Source: Pseudomonadota bacterium
GTDB lineage: Bacteria; Pseudomonadota; Gammaproteobacteria; Acidiferrobacterales; Sulfurifustaceae
Length of the DNA stretch: 6,807 bases
Direction of reading: 5' to 3'
Assembly: GCA_020354085.1 (NCBI GenBank)
Contig: CP070641.1
Coordinates: 1,807,700-1,814,506 of the forward strand
The translations under genes and the position numbers were made by a program. The notes beneath the pieces are model-generated. The model saw only the letters and a program-made list of their open reading frames with translations, was not told the DNA's origin and made no database searches. Shown piece by piece: positions 6,165 through 6,807 of the stretch. Numbering within the stretch: the first letter of the stretch is position 1; every line of letters begins with the position of its first letter.

Positions 6165-6807
6165 GTGCCGCCCTCGGTCTTCGGCGTCGCCTCCTCGACG
6201 CGATGGCCGAAGCGCTCCGGCCAGCGCTCACGCGCCCAGCCGAAAATGCCGAGTGGGAAGAACACCACGGTCAGCACGATAAGGAGGCCGAGTGCGACTC
6301 GCTGCCAGCCGAGGAAATAGGTCCAAAATAATTCCTGTGTGACGTGAAACACGATGGCGCCAACCACGGGACCCCACAGCGTGCCTTTGCCGCCGAGGAT
6401 CGCCATCAGCACCATCCACACGCCGAAGGTCGGTCCGGCAAAGGCAACGTCGCGCGGATCGATAAAGCCGATCAGGTTGCCGACCGCGCCGCCGGTGAGC
6501 CCGAGAAACAACGCCGACACCGACCAGGCCGTGGTCTTGTAGCGCGTGGTGTGGATGCCCATGGCCTCGGCCTTGTCTTCGTCGTCGCGAATGGCGTTGA
6601 TCGCGAGCCCAAAGCGTCCGGCGTACAACCAGCGCAGGACCGCAAAAGTCAGTGCGGCCAAAACAAACATCAAATAGTAGAAAAACGTCTCGCGCCCGCC
6701 GACCGCGCCCGGATACAACGGCGTGACCATACCGGAGCCGGCGCCGATGTAATCCCAGCCGCTGGCGAATTCGCCGGCCGCGATGCCGATACCTAGGGTA
6801 CCGATCG
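6161..6807 (-). CDS. livM: Branched-chain/hydrophobic amino acid ABC importer permease LivM, partial: N-terminus beyond the right edge
   Basis: Inner-membrane channel subunit of the importer. The frame is open from base 6805 to the TGA at 6161-6163, 214 codons plus a stop. ATG at 6730 is internal, since the preceding 25 codons (from IGTLGIGIAAG) continue the family's sequence. Counting from the first visible codon, hydrophobic segments lie near 41-60, 94-114, 120-140 and 177-196. The cytoplasmic loop that contacts the ATPases is clear: GRFGLAINAIRDDEDKAEAMG (66-86, ABC-contact type with the RDDE core), followed by FGVWMVLMAILGGKGTLWGP near 129-148, a LivM hallmark. The charged tail WARERWPERFGHRVEE is cytoplasmic. 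LivM proteins usually exceed 300 residues, so roughly the first third is missing. It overlaps livG by four bases. LivH and the binding protein are expected further right, upstream in the operon. Confidence 0.94.
   Translation of the reverse strand, partial: IGTLGIGIAAGEFASGWDYIGAGSGMVTPLYPGAVGGRETFFYYLMFVLAALTFAVLRWLYAGRFGLAINAIRDDEDKAEAMGIHTTRYKTTAWSVSALFLGLTGGAVGNLIGFIDPRDVAFAGPTFGVWMVLMAILGGKGTLWGPVVGAIVFHVTQELFWTYFLGWQRVALGLLIVLTVVFFPLGIFGWARERWPERFGHRVEEATPKTEGGT
6172..6175 (-). promoter_or_regulatory. Ribosome binding site of livG, inside the end of livM
   Basis: GAGG on the minus strand lies 7 nt before ATG 6164 and supports that start, which overlaps the livM stop codon. Confidence 0.55.

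Noticed and set aside
5397..6320. Plus-strand open frame of about 300 codons opposite livG and livM
   Set aside because: It is antisense to livG, whose ATPase motifs are complete, and its translation shows no recognisable fold or motif.
1..6807. Mobile elements, tRNA/rRNA genes, CRISPR arrays, toxin-antitoxin or defence genes
   Set aside because: I looked for these on both strands and saw no supporting repeats, folds or protein motifs; the window is accounted for by seven metabolic and transport genes.

Overview
The window is dense, GC-rich bacterial chromosome (GC well above half by eye). All the gene families are those typical of aerobically respiring Proteobacteria. The closest remembered matches are to beta/gammaproteobacterial proteins, but the sequence alone does not fix genus or class. 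I see no RNA genes, insertion sequences, CRISPR arrays or phage genes. Almost every base is coding: the only gaps are 71, 25 and 20 bp.

Left half (1-3288): an electron-transfer-flavoprotein module. The gene for ETF:ubiquinone oxidoreductase (ETF-QO) runs leftward from 1535 and leaves the window just before its last two iron-sulfur cysteines. Divergently, across 71 bp, etfB and etfA run rightward and overlap by one base. EtfAB collects electrons from acyl-CoA and related dehydrogenases; ETF-QO passes them to the quinone pool. All three proteins of this pathway are therefore encoded side by side.

Right half (3314-6807, all leftward): a compact operon read from the right edge as livM (cut by the edge), livG, livF and an MFS permease. 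The livM/livG and livG/livF junctions are 4-base ATGA overlaps, and the MFS gene follows livF by 20 bp. LivM, LivG and LivF are a membrane subunit and the two ATPases of a branched-chain/hydrophobic amino acid (HAAT-type) ABC importer. LivH and the periplasmic binding protein are not in view and probably lie beyond the right edge. The operon converges on etfBA, and a hairpin sits at the junction.

A simple reading is import of branched-chain amino acids or similar carboxylates, with oxidation of their CoA esters feeding electrons through ETF to ubiquinone. This link is inferred from adjacency only. I found no convincing new system. The points worth a second look are variant residues in conserved motifs (the AMP pocket of EtfB, the second FAD motif of ETF-QO, the Q-loop of LivF), an N-terminal extension of about 45 residues on LivF, and an MFS gene with a weak GTG start riding on a liv operon.
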